A DNA stretch of 64,000 nt, from positions 310,001 to 374,000 of the forward strand of contig NZ_CP102410.1 of assembly GCF_024628725.1 (NCBI RefSeq), in the 5' to 3' direction. A program made the translations under genes and the position numbers. Positions 9,506 to 19,438 of this stretch are shown here, one piece after another. The notes below the pieces were generated by a model. The model had not been told where the DNA came from and searched no databases. It worked only from the letters and a program-made list of their open reading frames with translations. Positions within the stretch are counted from its first letter, which is position 1. Each line of letters starts with the position of its first letter. The DNA comes from Ruegeria sp. YS9. GTDB taxonomy: Bacteria > Pseudomonadota > Alphaproteobacteria > Rhodobacterales > Rhodobacteraceae.

Positions 9506-10017
9506 ACGGGGGTCTCCAATGAGAGTTCAAGATCGACAGGGCCAAGCACTTCGGTATCCGGGATGTCCGGAAGGCCCAGTGCCGTCCCGCCGTAAATCTC
9601 AATGAATGCCTGAGCATCGGCAGGATCGGCAAATGGCACCACTTCGCGCGCACCCATGCCGCCCGCCACATTGGCGCCAACCACAAAGGTCGCGTCATCC
9701 GCGGCGATCCAGTTCGAGATACCCGGCTGCCGCCAGCTTGGCGCAATGCCCATGTCGCTGACATAGACGGCTGTGATGTCGGCATCTCGCTCAGGGCTTT
9801 TGAGATATGCCACCATGTCGCGCACCTGCGCGAAGAACAGCGGTGCGGGATATCCCTTCAGATGGATCTGGCCCTTGGGGCCGCCGTGCTCGGCGATGTT
9901 CATCTGGCAGAAATAGCTCAGCGCGTCCGGGGTCAGATCCACCGGATCGGGGGCTTCGGCCAGGTCTTCCTTGCAGGCCGCCAACGCGATCAGGGCAACC
10001 AGAACGAGAGGTTTCAT
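9502..10017 (-). CDS. nosL: NosL, copper-binding lipoprotein for N2O reductase maturation
   Basis: 171 residues from the ATG at 10017. The first 18 residues are a lipoprotein signal ending in LIALAAC, so the mature protein is lipid-anchored and faces the periplasm. YFCQMNIAEHGGPKGQ (about 38-53) contains the conserved Cys/Met copper-binding region of NosL. It delivers copper to NosZ together with NosDFY. It overlaps nosY by four bases and nosX by four. The longer in-frame upstream extension is coding sequence of nosY in another frame and was excluded. Confidence 0.95.
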   Translation of the reverse strand: MKPLVLVALIALAACKEDLAEAPDPVDLTPDALSYFCQMNIAEHGGPKGQIHLKGYPAPLFFAQVRDMVAYLKSPERDADITAVYVSDMGIAPSWRQPGISNWIAADDATFVVGANVAGGMGAREVVPFADPADAQAFIEIYGGTALGLPDIPDTEVLGPVDLELSLETPV

Positions 10018-10835
10018 GGCTCGACCCTCCGGAATGCCAGCCGCGCGAGGGCAAAACCGATCACTGGCCAGATCAACAAAGATGCCGGCGCGGCCCACAC
10101 AGGCAGGGCCTGCGCGGCCCCGGTCATGCCCGAAGCCATTGCGACTCCTTCGGTCGCGGCGATGTTCCACAGACGGAATGCGTCGGCCGGGTTGGCCACC
10201 ATCACCCATGGAAAGACGGATTGGGTAAAGGTGCCGCCCTTGTCCATGACGACAGCCCCCAACAGGCCCAGATCATAGAGGACAACAAAAACCAGCCAGA
10301 GCCCGGCCGACAGACCTGCCGCCGCCGTAGCCCCCTTAGCCAGGGCAGACAGCAGGTATCCCAGCGCCAGAAACACGGCGCCCAGAAGGATGGATGTGAG
10401 GATGAGACGGACCAACGCCATCAGGCTTTCCGGCCCGGCACCACCAAAGAAGGCCGCCACCGCGCCGGCGGTACCGAAACCGACCGTCATGGCGAAGGCC
10501 AGCGCTGCAAGGTGTGCGGTGAATTTGCCCAACAGGATTTCTCCGCGCCCTGCAGGGTAGGACAACAGCAGTGACAGGCTGCCCCGGTCCACGTCACCGG
10601 CGATGGCATCGAACGAGATCATCAGCGCCAGAAGGGGCGCGAGGTAGACCGAAAGCGTGGTCATCGACGCAACCGAAACGGTCAGCATGTCAACGCCCAG
10701 CGTGCCGGTAGGCGCGCTGCCCGCAAAGGTCAGCGCCAATGCGAACAGCACCATGATAACCGTGGCGACCAGCAACCAGCGGTTGCGGCGCAGGATCAGC
10801 ATTTCGGTACGGGTGATGGCGAGAAAGCGGGTCAT
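10014..10835 (-). CDS. nosY: NosY, ABC-type permease of the N2O reductase copper-site assembly system
   Basis: 273 residues with about six hydrophobic segments, starting with a helix at 17-38. It is the membrane partner of ATPase NosF and periplasmic NosD. The complex is required to build the tetranuclear copper-sulfide (CuZ) site of NosZ. It overlaps nosF and nosL by four bases on either side. Length matches the family. Confidence 0.95.
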   Translation of the reverse strand: MTRFLAITRTEMLILRRNRWLLVATVIMVLFALALTFAGSAPTGTLGVDMLTVSVASMTTLSVYLAPLLALMISFDAIAGDVDRGSLSLLLSYPAGRGEILLGKFTAHLAALAFAMTVGFGTAGAVAAFFGGAGPESLMALVRLILTSILLGAVFLALGYLLSALAKGATAAAGLSAGLWLVFVVLYDLGLLGAVVMDKGGTFTQSVFPWVMVANPADAFRLWNIAATEGVAMASGMTGAAQALPVWAAPASLLIWPVIGFALARLAFRRVEP

Positions 10836-11725
10836 TGCAATCCCTCCTGCGCGTAGTGACGATAAAGATCTTCAAGCTTGGGCGGGGTCATTTCCACATC
10901 CGCGACCGCGTCGCCCATTCCGGCGATGCGGCGCAGAGCCTCCATCTTGTCAGCGGGGGTGCAAAGCAGTTCCACCAACGCACCGTTGATCCGGTTGCCA
11001 CCCAGTTCAGCAGCCAAGGCATCGGCGTTGGCGCTAGCACGCACTTTCAGACGGATCGGCAGGCCTGCAAGGGCCGACAGATTGTTCAGCGTGTCATCAG
11101 CTACCATCCGGCCCTTGCGCATGATTGCGATCCGGTCGGTACGGGCCTCGACCTCGGTCAGTGCGTGGCTGGCGATCAGCACGGCGATGCCCTGCGCGGC
11201 CAACTCGTCGATGATGGCATAGAGGTCCTGGCGCGAGATCGGGTCCAATCCACTGGTAGGTTCGTCCAGCAAAGCCACTTTCGGTTGACCCAGCAGCACC
11301 TGTGCCAGACCCAGACGTTGTCGCATCCCTTTGGAATAGGTGCCGATCCGGCGATCCAGCGCATCGCTCAGACCTACGCGCTCCAGCAGACCGGCTACAT
11401 CCGCCCTGGCACCGGACAATTTCGCAAACAGTGTCAGTTGCTCGCGCCCGGTCAGGGCCGGGTGGAACGAGACCGCCTCGGGCAGATACGCCGTTTCCCG
11501 CCGCGCCTGGGCGCTGCCGGGGGTGGCGTCTCCGATCCGAATTGCTCCGCCTTGGATCGGCGTCAGGCCAAGGATGGATTTGATCAGGGTCGACTTGCCT
11601 GCGCCGTTATGGCCCAGCAGCGCAACGCGCTGACCGGGGGCAAGAGACAGGGTGATATCGTCAAGAACGCGGGTTTTGCCCCGGTCCTTGCTGACATGGT
11701 CAATAGTCAGGGCCTTATCCGTCAT
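10832..11725 (-). CDS. nosF: NosF, ABC-type ATPase for N2O reductase maturation
   Basis: 297 residues. Walker A is GHNGAGKST (about 38-46), the ABC signature is YSKGMRQRLG, and Walker B is VALLDEPTSGLDP. It supplies ATP-driven motion to NosY and NosD for copper/sulfur handling in CuZ assembly. The start overlaps nosD by 11 bases and the end overlaps nosY by four, so nosDFY is tightly coupled. Confidence 0.96.
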   Translation of the reverse strand: MTDKALTIDHVSKDRGKTRVLDDITLSLAPGQRVALLGHNGAGKSTLIKSILGLTPIQGGAIRIGDATPGSAQARRETAYLPEAVSFHPALTGREQLTLFAKLSGARADVAGLLERVGLSDALDRRIGTYSKGMRQRLGLAQVLLGQPKVALLDEPTSGLDPISRQDLYAIIDELAAQGIAVLIASHALTEVEARTDRIAIMRKGRMVADDTLNNLSALAGLPIRLKVRASANADALAAELGGNRINGALVELLCTPADKMEALRRIAGMGDAVADVEMTPPKLEDLYRHYAQEGLQ

Positions 11726-12971
11726 GAGGCACCTTTTTCATAGCTGGGGGTTCAGGGGGTTGCATCAATGGATTGCTGTCCATCACGCCACCGGGCAACA
11801 GTGCCGGAAAGGCGGATTGCGACCAGCGCACCAGCTGCACGGCAGGAGAGCCGAGCAGCAGTTTGGCTGCGGGTTGGGTCCACAGCACATGGTCCATCGA
11901 GTCATTAGGGCGATAGGGGGCATCGGCGATGCCGTTGCCATCCACATCATAGGCGGCAAAATCGGACCAGTAATTGCCGCGCCCGTCTTCCGACCACTCG
12001 ACCCATTTGGTCGAGACGTATTTCACCTGTGTCCGGTTCCCGATGAAGGAATTGCCAACGATGCGGTTGCGTTCGCTGCCGGCGGTGAAATGGATTCCGA
12101 TGCCGCATCCCTGGAACCAGTTGTCGGTGAATTCGTTCTTGTTGGAGTTATAAAGGAAGGTGCACTTTTCCTTGGCGCCGATCACCACGTTTCCGGTGAT
12201 CTCACTCTTGTTGGCGTAGTTCAGCATCACGCCATGTTCACGGTCACTGATCGAGACGTTGTCTGCGACCTTCACATTGGTCGTGAACATGACCGCATAG
12301 CCCAGATCGTTGCCGATCGAGACATTGTCGCTGACCACTGAATTGTCGGCATACATGTAGTGCACCGCGAACCGAAGGTCGCGGAACAGGTTGCCTGTAA
12401 AGGTGTTCTTCTTGGACGAGTTCACGAAGATCCCGTCGCGCCCATAGCGGATGTCATTGCCCTCGACCACCGCGCCCGGTGCATTCCAGACATAGACGCC
12501 ATTGCCGCGGTCATTCATCCGCTGGTCCTGACGCCCTTCGATCCGGTTGCCGCGCACGATGCTGTCCTTGGCACCGTGAATGTCGATGCCGTAAAGATTG
12601 CCCAGCAGCACATTGTCTTCTACCACCGGCGCTTTTGACGTTTTGGTCAGTTGGATTCCGCTGTCGATCCCGTCATGACTTGAGCCCGAGCCGATCACAG
12701 TCAGACCGCGCACGGTCACGCCCGGGCCGGTCACGGTGATGACGCTGCCGGTGCCTTGCCCGTCAATGGTGGCCTGTCCCAGCCCGTCGATCGTGACGGG
12801 CCGGTCCAGAATCAGATGTTCGGCATAAACACCGGGGCTCAGGCGGAGGGTATCTCCGTCCGCCGCCTGAGCCAGTATTTCATTGATGGCCCCCGCCCGG
12901 TTGGGCACATCCCAGTCCGCCGCCCAAAGGGGCGAGCCGAGCAGGAGCGGTATGAGCAGGGGCCAGCGCAT
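11715..12971 (-). CDS. nosD: NosD, periplasmic beta-helix copper-site assembly protein
   Basis: 418 residues. A Sec signal peptide (RWPLLIPLLLGSPLWAA, residues 2-18) leads into a right-handed parallel beta-helix with repeated G-x-N-I/L rungs, for example VVEGNDIRYGRDGIFV and SEITGNVVIGAKEK. NosD sits on NosFY in the periplasm and takes part in handing copper (with NosL) to NosZ. It starts 3 bp after the nosZ stop and overlaps nosF by 11 bases. Confidence 0.96.
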   Translation of the reverse strand: MRWPLLIPLLLGSPLWAADWDVPNRAGAINEILAQAADGDTLRLSPGVYAEHLILDRPVTIDGLGQATIDGQGTGSVITVTGPGVTVRGLTVIGSGSSHDGIDSGIQLTKTSKAPVVEDNVLLGNLYGIDIHGAKDSIVRGNRIEGRQDQRMNDRGNGVYVWNAPGAVVEGNDIRYGRDGIFVNSSKKNTFTGNLFRDLRFAVHYMYADNSVVSDNVSIGNDLGYAVMFTTNVKVADNVSISDREHGVMLNYANKSEITGNVVIGAKEKCTFLYNSNKNEFTDNWFQGCGIGIHFTAGSERNRIVGNSFIGNRTQVKYVSTKWVEWSEDGRGNYWSDFAAYDVDGNGIADAPYRPNDSMDHVLWTQPAAKLLLGSPAVQLVRWSQSAFPALLPGGVMDSNPLMQPPEPPAMKKVPHDG

Positions 12972-12974
12972 GGG

Positions 12975-14882
12975 TCAGGCTCCTTGCGGTTCGACCAGCA
13001 TCCGGCCGCGCATTTCCATGTGCAGCGCATGGCAGAACCACTGGCAATAGAACCAGTGCACGCCCGGACGGTCGGCGGTGAAGGTGACCGAGGCGGTTGC
13101 CATCGGTGCGACTTCCATCGCGATTCCGTAGTTGCCCAGGCAGAAGCCGTGGGTCACGTCGTCCACATCATCCAGGTTGGTGATGTAAACCGTGACCTCG
13201 TCGCCCTGTTTGACGGTGAACTTCTCGAGGCTGAAGGTCGGGGCCTGCGATGTCATGTAGACCCGCACCTTGTTGCCATCCCGGATCGGTTCCTCGGCAC
13301 CTTCTTCCAGATCGATGCCATCGGCTTCGGCCTGTTTGCGGGCGTCTTCCCATGTGACGTCGTTGCGGTCCCACACGTTGACCGGGTTGACGATGTCACT
13401 GCGAACGATGATCGAGTCATGCGGCTCGGCAAAAGTCGGGCCGTCGTGAACCACCTTCATCTCATCCGACGAGATGTCGATCAGCTGTTCGTTTTCAGGC
13501 TTCAGCGGACCCACATTCAGGAAGCGGTCTTTTGAGAACTTGTTCATCGAAATCAGCCACTTGCCGTCGGCATCCTTGGTTTCACCCATCGATGTCGAGT
13601 TGTGGCCCGGCTGATAATGAACATCGACCTTCGAGATGATCGGATCGACATCCTCACCCGCGTAGGCGCGGATCGCCTTGTCCATGTTCCACTTCACGAT
13701 CTGGCTGTCCAGGAACAGCGTGGTGAACGCGTTGCCCTGACCGTCATAGGCAGTGTGGAGCGGACCAAGACCCAGCTGTGGCTCACCGACGATGCAGGAC
13801 CGTGGATCGGCATCGCTTTCGAACAGGGCGTCCAGCTTGGTCACGTCCATGATCGACACGGTGGGCGACAGCTTACCGTTGATGCAGACATGCTTGCCGT
13901 CAGGCGCGGTGTTGATGCCGTGGGGCGAGTTCGGGATCGGGATGTAGCGGGTGTATTTCTTGTTCTGACCCTTACGTCCATCCAGAACCTTGACGCCTTT
14001 CAGTTCCTGATAATCACCAGCCTCGATGCCTTTTTCGATTTCCGCGAGGTTGAAAACAACCACGTGGTCCAGCTCGTTCTCGGTCATCTCGGCCAGGTTC
14101 ATGCCCATTTCCGAGTTGTACGAGGTCGAGAAGGCGTATTTGCCCTGATAGTCGCAGTCGGTGTTGTCGAGGTTGCCCGACACGATCACCTGCCACGCCA
14201 CTTCCATGGTGTCGCCGTCCAGCGCGGTGAAGATGTTCACGTATTGCGACGGATCGTCCAGCACGCTGCCATCATTGACCAGCGGCGTTTCATCTTCGCC
14301 GTTGGCAAAGACATAGCCGGTGCGCGGGAATTTCTGCGGACGCAGACCGTGGATCGCCTTGGCATTCGGGATCTCGGTGATCTTGTCGCATTTCATCACA
14401 TCGCAACGCACACGGGCGACACGGGTGTTGGCCTTGTCGTTCATGAACAGGTAACGGCCGTCATAGGTGCCGTCGGTGAACGACATGTGCGGGTGGTGCA
14501 GGTCGCCGTTGTCATAGGTTTTCATGCCACGCTTGGCGAGGAATTCCTTGGTTTCCGGCAGCAGACCATCGGTCATGATCTTCAGTGACTCGTTGGTCTG
14601 GCCCCAACCGGTGGCCGAGCAGCGGTTGAACACCGGAACGCGCATCAGCTCGCGCATGGACGGGAAGCCCAGGATGCGCAGCTCGCCGGTCTGACCCGAA
14701 GACCAGAAACCGTAATACTCGTCCAGCTCGCCGGGCTCGAGATTGGCATTGGCCGCGGCGCTCGCCTGTTTCGCGGTCATCAGGGTCGAGCCCAGACCGG
14801 TCCCGGCAAGCACGGCGCCGGTTGCAGTTGCACCCAGCATCCCGCGGCGTGTGACGGTTAGCTTGTTGTCATGTTCCGACAT
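12975..14882 (-). CDS. nosZ: NosZ, nitrous oxide reductase (Tat-exported clade I)
   Basis: 635 residues. It reduces N2O to N2 in the periplasm. The N-terminal twin-arginine signal ([18 protein letters not shown], from residue 10) marks the Tat-dependent clade I form. The central seven-bladed propeller carries the His ligands of the CuZ site. The C-terminal cupredoxin domain has the CuA ligands C613, W615, C617, H621 and M624. The start at 14882 has a strong AAGGAGG ribosome-binding site; an in-frame extension to 15065 is nosR sequence in another frame. It is 14 bp after nosR and 3 bp before nosD. Confidence 0.98.
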   Translation of the reverse strand: MSEHDNKLTVTRRGMLGATATGAVLAGTGLGSTLMTAKQASAAANANLEPGELDEYYGFWSSGQTGELRILGFPSMRELMRVPVFNRCSATGWGQTNESLKIMTDGLLPETKEFLAKRGMKTYDNGDLHHPHMSFTDGTYDGRYLFMNDKANTRVARVRCDVMKCDKITEIPNAKAIHGLRPQKFPRTGYVFANGEDETPLVNDGSVLDDPSQYVNIFTALDGDTMEVAWQVIVSGNLDNTDCDYQGKYAFSTSYNSEMGMNLAEMTENELDHVVVFNLAEIEKGIEAGDYQELKGVKVLDGRKGQNKKYTRYIPIPNSPHGINTAPDGKHVCINGKLSPTVSIMDVTKLDALFESDADPRSCIVGEPQLGLGPLHTAYDGQGNAFTTLFLDSQIVKWNMDKAIRAYAGEDVDPIISKVDVHYQPGHNSTSMGETKDADGKWLISMNKFSKDRFLNVGPLKPENEQLIDISSDEMKVVHDGPTFAEPHDSIIVRSDIVNPVNVWDRNDVTWEDARKQAEADGIDLEEGAEEPIRDGNKVRVYMTSQAPTFSLEKFTVKQGDEVTVYITNLDDVDDVTHGFCLGNYGIAMEVAPMATASVTFTADRPGVHWFYCQWFCHALHMEMRGRMLVEPQGA

Positions 14883-14896
14883 GTTCGTTCCTCCTT

Positions 14897-17074
14897 TTAG
14901 GAAACGGATTGCGGTTTGGCGTTCGGATGGTTCGCCGGTGGTTGTCCGAGTGGGGTCTTCATCTGGACCGACCCTGTCTTGGCCCGCCGTTTCAGTTGGC
15001 GGATAACGACGGGACATTTGTCCTCGGACTGGTAGAGCACCTGACAATGCAGGCAGGTGACGCACTCGTTCGGATTGATCTCACCGGTGGGGTGGATCGC
15101 CTGAACGGGGCATTCGTTGGCGCAGGTCTGACAGGGGGAGCCGCAATCCTTGTAGCGGCGCAGCCAGTCGAACATGCGGATACGGGCAGGGATCGCCAGT
15201 GCTCCACCCAGCGGGCAGAGATAGCGGCAGTAGAACCGTTCGATGAACAGCCCGATTCCCAGCAGGGCCAGCGCAAAGACCACAAAGGGCCAGTCGCGCA
15301 TGAATTTCAGAATGATCGCCGTTTTGAACGGCTCGACCTCGGCGTATTTCTCGGCCAACGGGATCGAGACAAAGCTGAGGCCGAAGAGACCGAGGAAGAT
15401 CATGTATTTTGCAGGCCACAGGCGCTCGTTCAGTCCCCAGGGCAGCGTCCATTGCGGTACTTTCAGCGCGCGGGCGATCTTGTTGGTCAACTCCTGCAAC
15501 GCGCCAAACGGGCACAACCAGCCGCAATAGGCGCCTCGCCCCCAGAACAGCAGCGCGGCAGCGACAGCGAACCACTGGATAAAGACCAGCGGGTCCAGCA
15601 GGAACGCATCCCACGAGAATCCTGTGCGCAAGCTGCCCGCCAGCGCCATCAGATTCACCACGCTCAGCTGCGCGTTGGCGTACCAGCCGATGAAGAACAG
15701 GGTCATGGTCAGATAGCCGATGCGGAACCAGTAGAAGACCCGCGCATTCATCGTCGCGTGGAATTGAAAGAAGAACGTCGCGGTCAGGACCAGCAGCATG
15801 ACGCCGAGAATGGCGATTTCGACGGTGCGATCCTTCCAGATGCGTTGCCACAGGGCGGCCTTGGCGGCGGCTTCGCCGGTTGCATCCTCGACAACCGTTG
15901 GGGCTGCAACGGGCAGCAGGTAGTGGTCGGGCAGTTTGTAGCCCAGATCGAATGTCAGAAAGGTTTTCTCAACGGCACCCACGGCACGCTGTACCAGCAG
16001 TTGCAGGCGGAACGGCTCGGTCGGGTCAAACTCGGCATCGGCGGGAATCTTGAAGATGTCCAGCTCGGTGAAACTGGGCGCATCCGGGGCTGCAACCTTG
16101 CCAAGGCGCACTTGCTGTTTGTCGAAGAACCGGACCGAGTTGTCGCCCTGGATCAACTGGATCCGATCGAAGATCCCGCCGCGCACATAGCCTGATCCCT
16201 TGAAGCTGTAGGATCCGCGACCCAGCACCAGAATGGCCTGTTCGCCCTCGTCCAACCAGTTCACAAGGTTCCGGTATTCGGCGTCGCCCAGCAGTGACTT
16301 GCCGATCGACGGAACCGAGACAAGCGCCATATGCATGTCGATGAAGGTGTCATCCGGTTCGCCCGGTTCGGGGCGCTTGATCGCGCGCTGGTCGCCGGTG
16401 GCCTCAAAGGCGGCGTTGACCTGCCCGACATCCAGCGTCAACCGCCGGATCGAGCCGTCACCCGACAGGGTCGACCAGTCATAGACCGCATTCTGCGCCA
16501 TATCGACTTCGCGCTTTGGCCCGTCGGCCTGCAACGGCGACAAGCCGCCCAGACCCAATGCACGCGCCACTTTGATGCCGCCACGCACAAGGCTGTCGTC
16601 GATCACCATGATCGTGACGGTCGCGCCCGAGATGATGTCGAGGTCGTGCCCCTCACCCCCGGTTTCAGCTTCAACCTTCAGGTCAAGGCCGGCATAGCCT
16701 TCGGTCAATTCAACCATGCGGGAATTGGGGATGCCGATCAGCACGATGGGTTCCGAGTGCTTGACCAGTTGCACTCCGGTCAACACGGCATTGTTATCGA
16801 TGGCGGCAACGACATGGATCGGCTTGCCGGAATAACCGGTCGTGCCAACAAAGTCCGAGGTCAGGAATGCCCAGGCAACGGTCTCGCCGCCCTTCAGGAC
16901 GGGGGCGACCTTGACGTCATCGCGTACCGGGCCAAAGGCATCGGCACCGGGGGCCAGATCGGCAGGTTCGATGTCGGGCAGGAAGCTGGCCAGGCTGTCG
17001 GCATGGGCGCTGATCGCCATCAGGCAGGACAGGGTAAAAGCCAGCAGGAAATGGATTGCGCGACTTACGACCAC
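14897..17074 (-). CDS. nosR: NosR, membrane flavo-iron-sulfur protein needed for N2O reduction
   Basis: 725 residues. After a signal peptide, a periplasmic FMN-binding domain contains SGATVT (149-154), the site for covalent FMN added by the ApbE-type NosX. About five to six membrane helices follow (from roughly residue 415), with two CX3CP motifs (CGWLCP, CRYLCP), and the protein ends in two ferredoxin clusters ([13 protein letters not shown] and CVTCLHCQ...CP). It is thought to pass electrons to NosZ and to support nos expression. It overlaps the leader gene at 17065-17529 by 10 bases. Confidence 0.97.
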   Translation of the reverse strand: MVVSRAIHFLLAFTLSCLMAISAHADSLASFLPDIEPADLAPGADAFGPVRDDVKVAPVLKGGETVAWAFLTSDFVGTTGYSGKPIHVVAAIDNNAVLTGVQLVKHSEPIVLIGIPNSRMVELTEGYAGLDLKVEAETGGEGHDLDIISGATVTIMVIDDSLVRGGIKVARALGLGGLSPLQADGPKREVDMAQNAVYDWSTLSGDGSIRRLTLDVGQVNAAFEATGDQRAIKRPEPGEPDDTFIDMHMALVSVPSIGKSLLGDAEYRNLVNWLDEGEQAILVLGRGSYSFKGSGYVRGGIFDRIQLIQGDNSVRFFDKQQVRLGKVAAPDAPSFTELDIFKIPADAEFDPTEPFRLQLLVQRAVGAVEKTFLTFDLGYKLPDHYLLPVAAPTVVEDATGEAAAKAALWQRIWKDRTVEIAILGVMLLVLTATFFFQFHATMNARVFYWFRIGYLTMTLFFIGWYANAQLSVVNLMALAGSLRTGFSWDAFLLDPLVFIQWFAVAAALLFWGRGAYCGWLCPFGALQELTNKIARALKVPQWTLPWGLNERLWPAKYMIFLGLFGLSFVSIPLAEKYAEVEPFKTAIILKFMRDWPFVVFALALLGIGLFIERFYCRYLCPLGGALAIPARIRMFDWLRRYKDCGSPCQTCANECPVQAIHPTGEINPNECVTCLHCQVLYQSEDKCPVVIRQLKRRAKTGSVQMKTPLGQPPANHPNAKPQSVS

Positions 17075-17529
17075 GGCGCACCTCCGTTTACTTGAGTGAA
17101 CGCCACGGACGCGCGCAGGGCGCGTTCAGATTTTTCTTGGGTCGCAACCGGGGGCCCTCGGGTTTCGGGCCACAGTCGCCTTGAGTTGTACAAAATGCAC
17201 AGATCCCCGATTGCAGCGGGTACAATCTGTACATTTCCGGATTGCGTCAGCAGCGGCAGGTCTGGCAGCGGGGCTGCCACTGTCACCGCGCACAGCGCGC
17301 AATCGGCGCATTTCGGGCAAGGTGCGGTCGGGTCATCAGTGCCTTCCTCAAGGTCCACTTCAACCCAGACCGCCCCTGCCTCCGAGCAGATCTCGATCCA
17401 CATGCTGTCCCCGGGACTCGCCAGCACCGGGCCAAGCATCTGCAAAAGCAACAGGAAAACACCCACCAAACCGCACACCGCGCGGGACACGCGATCAAAC
17501 AGGCTATGCGGGGGGCGGACGGTGGGCAT
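17065..17529 (-). CDS. Cys-rich membrane or periplasmic protein, DUF2946-like, first gene of nos operon
   Basis: 154 residues from the ATG at 17529. One hydrophobic segment (about 17-38) looks like an anchor or signal. Then comes EICSEAGAVWVEVDLEEG and a CPKCADCALC motif with cysteines at 71, 74, 77 and 80, a likely metal (perhaps copper) site. The layout resembles the DUF2946 family of small periplasmic proteins. It overlaps nosR by 10 bases and is preceded by a DNR-like box, so it is probably co-transcribed and translationally coupled with nosR. A role in copper handling is an inference. The longer in-frame extension to 17832 is antisense sequence and was rejected. Confidence 0.72.
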   Translation of the reverse strand: MPTVRPPHSLFDRVSRAVCGLVGVFLLLLQMLGPVLASPGDSMWIEICSEAGAVWVEVDLEEGTDDPTAPCPKCADCALCAVTVAAPLPDLPLLTQSGNVQIVPAAIGDLCILYNSRRLWPETRGPPVATQEKSERALRASVAFTQVNGGAPWS

Positions 17530-17586
17530 TGAGAATCCAGCTCGGCGTTCTTTTCTGAACCGTAGGGGATTCTTCCAGGCGAAGAC

Positions 17587-17600
17587 TTGACTTAGGTCAG
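17587..17600. promoter_or_regulatory. DNR-like box upstream of the nos operon
   Basis: TTGAC-TTAG-GTCAG, 9 of 10 matches to the TTGAC-N4-GTCAA palindrome. It is centred about 65 nt upstream of the leader gene start at 17529, so a -41.5 activator position would leave a short untranslated leader. It is the only such site between the nir and nos operons. Confidence 0.7.
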
Positions 17601-17618
17601 GTGCCTGAAAATTTGAAT

Positions 17619-17882
17619 CTACCCGTCGGCCTCGTCCATCAATCCGCGCAGCCACCGACCGGCCAGCCATGCCGCAGGAATGCCCAGCGGAATCGACCAG
17701 AGGAGAGCCGGCACCGGTTCGATTGCACCGAACCCGACGCTGTGCAGGATAAGCCCGAGCAAAAACAGGTTGATGGCCACGGTCAACGCCGTGGCCGGAT
17801 ACAGCAGAATGGCCAGTTTCCAAACCGGCCATTTTCCCTCAGTGGCTGGTTCCTTCCGAGAAGGTGATCTTGTTCCAGACAT
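17619..17882 (-). CDS. small two-helix membrane protein overlapping the nirN 3' end
   Basis: 87 residues from the ATG at 17882. A polar N-terminus (SGTRSPSRKEPATEGKW) is followed by two hydrophobic segments (about 23-46 and 55-75) and ends LMDEADG. The start lies inside nirN, giving a 44-base overlap in another frame, which suggests translational coupling at the end of the nir operon. I do not recognise a family. It could be a small membrane partner for the nir cytochromes, but nothing in the sequence proves that. Confidence 0.6.
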   Translation of the reverse strand: MSGTRSPSRKEPATEGKWPVWKLAILLYPATALTVAINLFLLGLILHSVGFGAIEPVPALLWSIPLGIPAAWLAGRWLRGLMDEADG

Positions 17883-19362
17883 TGTATTTCCCCGAAGGTT
17901 TGCGCATCGGCAGGCGGCGGATTTCTTCCAGCGTCTGCGCGTCATAAACGATCACCGCGCCGTCATCTTCCCAGATCGAAACCAGCGCGTGGCTGCCATC
18001 CCTGGTGAACTCGACATGGGCCACGGTTTTTCCGGGAGCGGGGCGCAGGGTCTTTACGATTTCAAGGCTTTGCTTGTCGATGACGTGCATTGCGTCCTTG
18101 TTGGGGCCAAAGAAAACATCGGCCCAGACATAAGGCGAGTTCTCATGGCTGCGCATGAAGAACCCGGGGCCCTCGGTCTTGATCCGTTTGACGGTTTCCC
18201 AGCTTTCCATGTCGATCACCGACACGGCGCCGTCTGTCAGGTGCGGCGTGGCCATCACGGTCGTATCGCCGTGTTTCCATGTGATGCCCGAGCCCAGATG
18301 CGGCATTCCGGGCAAATCCAGATCGGCCACCTTGTGCCCGATCACCAGATCAATCACTTGTCCGCCCTTGCCATCGCGGGACGCTCCCATGACATATTCA
18401 TAACTCTGGTCGAAAAAGAAATCGTCCAGATAGTCAGGTGTGGTGATCTTGCGCACCGGGAAGGGGTCGGGGTTCTTGAACTGGCCTTCGATGCGGAAAT
18501 CATGACCAAGCCCGGATTGCGGGGGATTGGCACCGTAGAACACTTCCCAAATCTCGGGCACATCCTTCAGCGCCAGAACAAAGCTTTCCCGCGGAGGGGC
18601 CTGATAGACAGCCGAAACGCGGCTGGGCACGCCCTTCTTGCTTTTGACCTCGATGACCTTTGCGACTGAAAGGTCTTCGGTGGACAACACCGTCAGGCTG
18701 TTGGGCAGATAGTTGGCTACAGCCACCCATTTGCCATCGCCGGACATGGCGATGTTACGGCTGTTCAGGCCGGCACGCACACGGCCCACCTGCTTCAGGG
18801 CCCAAATGTCGTACTTCTGGACCCATCCGTCGCGGGACATGATGAAGACATACCGCCCATCCGGGCTGAATTTTGGACCGCCATGCACGGCGAAGGGGGT
18901 TTCGAACCGGTCCAGAACCTCGAACGTGTCGCCATCCAGAACGCTGACATGGTGATCTCCGGTTTCCACCACCAGCGTGATGTTCATCGGGTCGCTGTCC
19001 CAGACGGGCGCATCCACCGGCACATATTCCTCGTCCAGCATCCGGCTGGTCAATATCTCGGCCTCGCCCCATTCGGGGTCGGATTCCAACGGCGATTTCA
19101 ACCAACCGGCCAGCTCTTCGATTTGCAGAGCATCCAGCTCGTGCGAGAAGGCCGGCATTTGTGTCGCGGCGCGCCCTTCCGCGATTACCGCGGCAACCCG
19201 GGGACCCCGCATGCGTTTGAGCGTTTCAGGGATCAACGCGGGGCCAACACCGCCCAGACGGTTCTCGCCATGACAGGATGCACAATGCTCCGCATAGTCC
19301 GAAGGCGCGTCGGCCCAGGCGACACCCGCGCCAAGGATCGAGCATAATGCCCCAATCTTCAT
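17839..19362 (-). CDS. nirN: NirN, cytochrome c and d1-binding protein of heme d1 synthesis
   Basis: 507 residues from the ATG at 19362. A Sec signal peptide (about 1-18) is followed by a c-type cytochrome domain with CASCHG (heme site 27-31) and an eight-bladed propeller homologous to the d1 domain of NirS. NirN catalyses the last step of heme d1 formation, dehydrogenation of a propionate side chain of dihydro-heme d1, and interacts with NirF and NirS in the periplasm. The frame is open much further upstream, but earlier starts lack a signal peptide at the N-terminus. It lies 76 bp after nirJ. Confidence 0.93.
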   Translation of the reverse strand: MKIGALCSILGAGVAWADAPSDYAEHCASCHGENRLGGVGPALIPETLKRMRGPRVAAVIAEGRAATQMPAFSHELDALQIEELAGWLKSPLESDPEWGEAEILTSRMLDEEYVPVDAPVWDSDPMNITLVVETGDHHVSVLDGDTFEVLDRFETPFAVHGGPKFSPDGRYVFIMSRDGWVQKYDIWALKQVGRVRAGLNSRNIAMSGDGKWVAVANYLPNSLTVLSTEDLSVAKVIEVKSKKGVPSRVSAVYQAPPRESFVLALKDVPEIWEVFYGANPPQSGLGHDFRIEGQFKNPDPFPVRKITTPDYLDDFFFDQSYEYVMGASRDGKGGQVIDLVIGHKVADLDLPGMPHLGSGITWKHGDTTVMATPHLTDGAVSVIDMESWETVKRIKTEGPGFFMRSHENSPYVWADVFFGPNKDAMHVIDKQSLEIVKTLRPAPGKTVAHVEFTRDGSHALVSIWEDDGAVIVYDAQTLEEIRRLPMRKPSGKYNVWNKITFSEGTSH

Positions 19363-19438
19363 CTTTTCAAAAATACTCCCGCCGGAGGTTCCCGCACGCG
19401 CCACAGGCGCAGCGGTTGAAAGCCTCGCACTTACGGTG

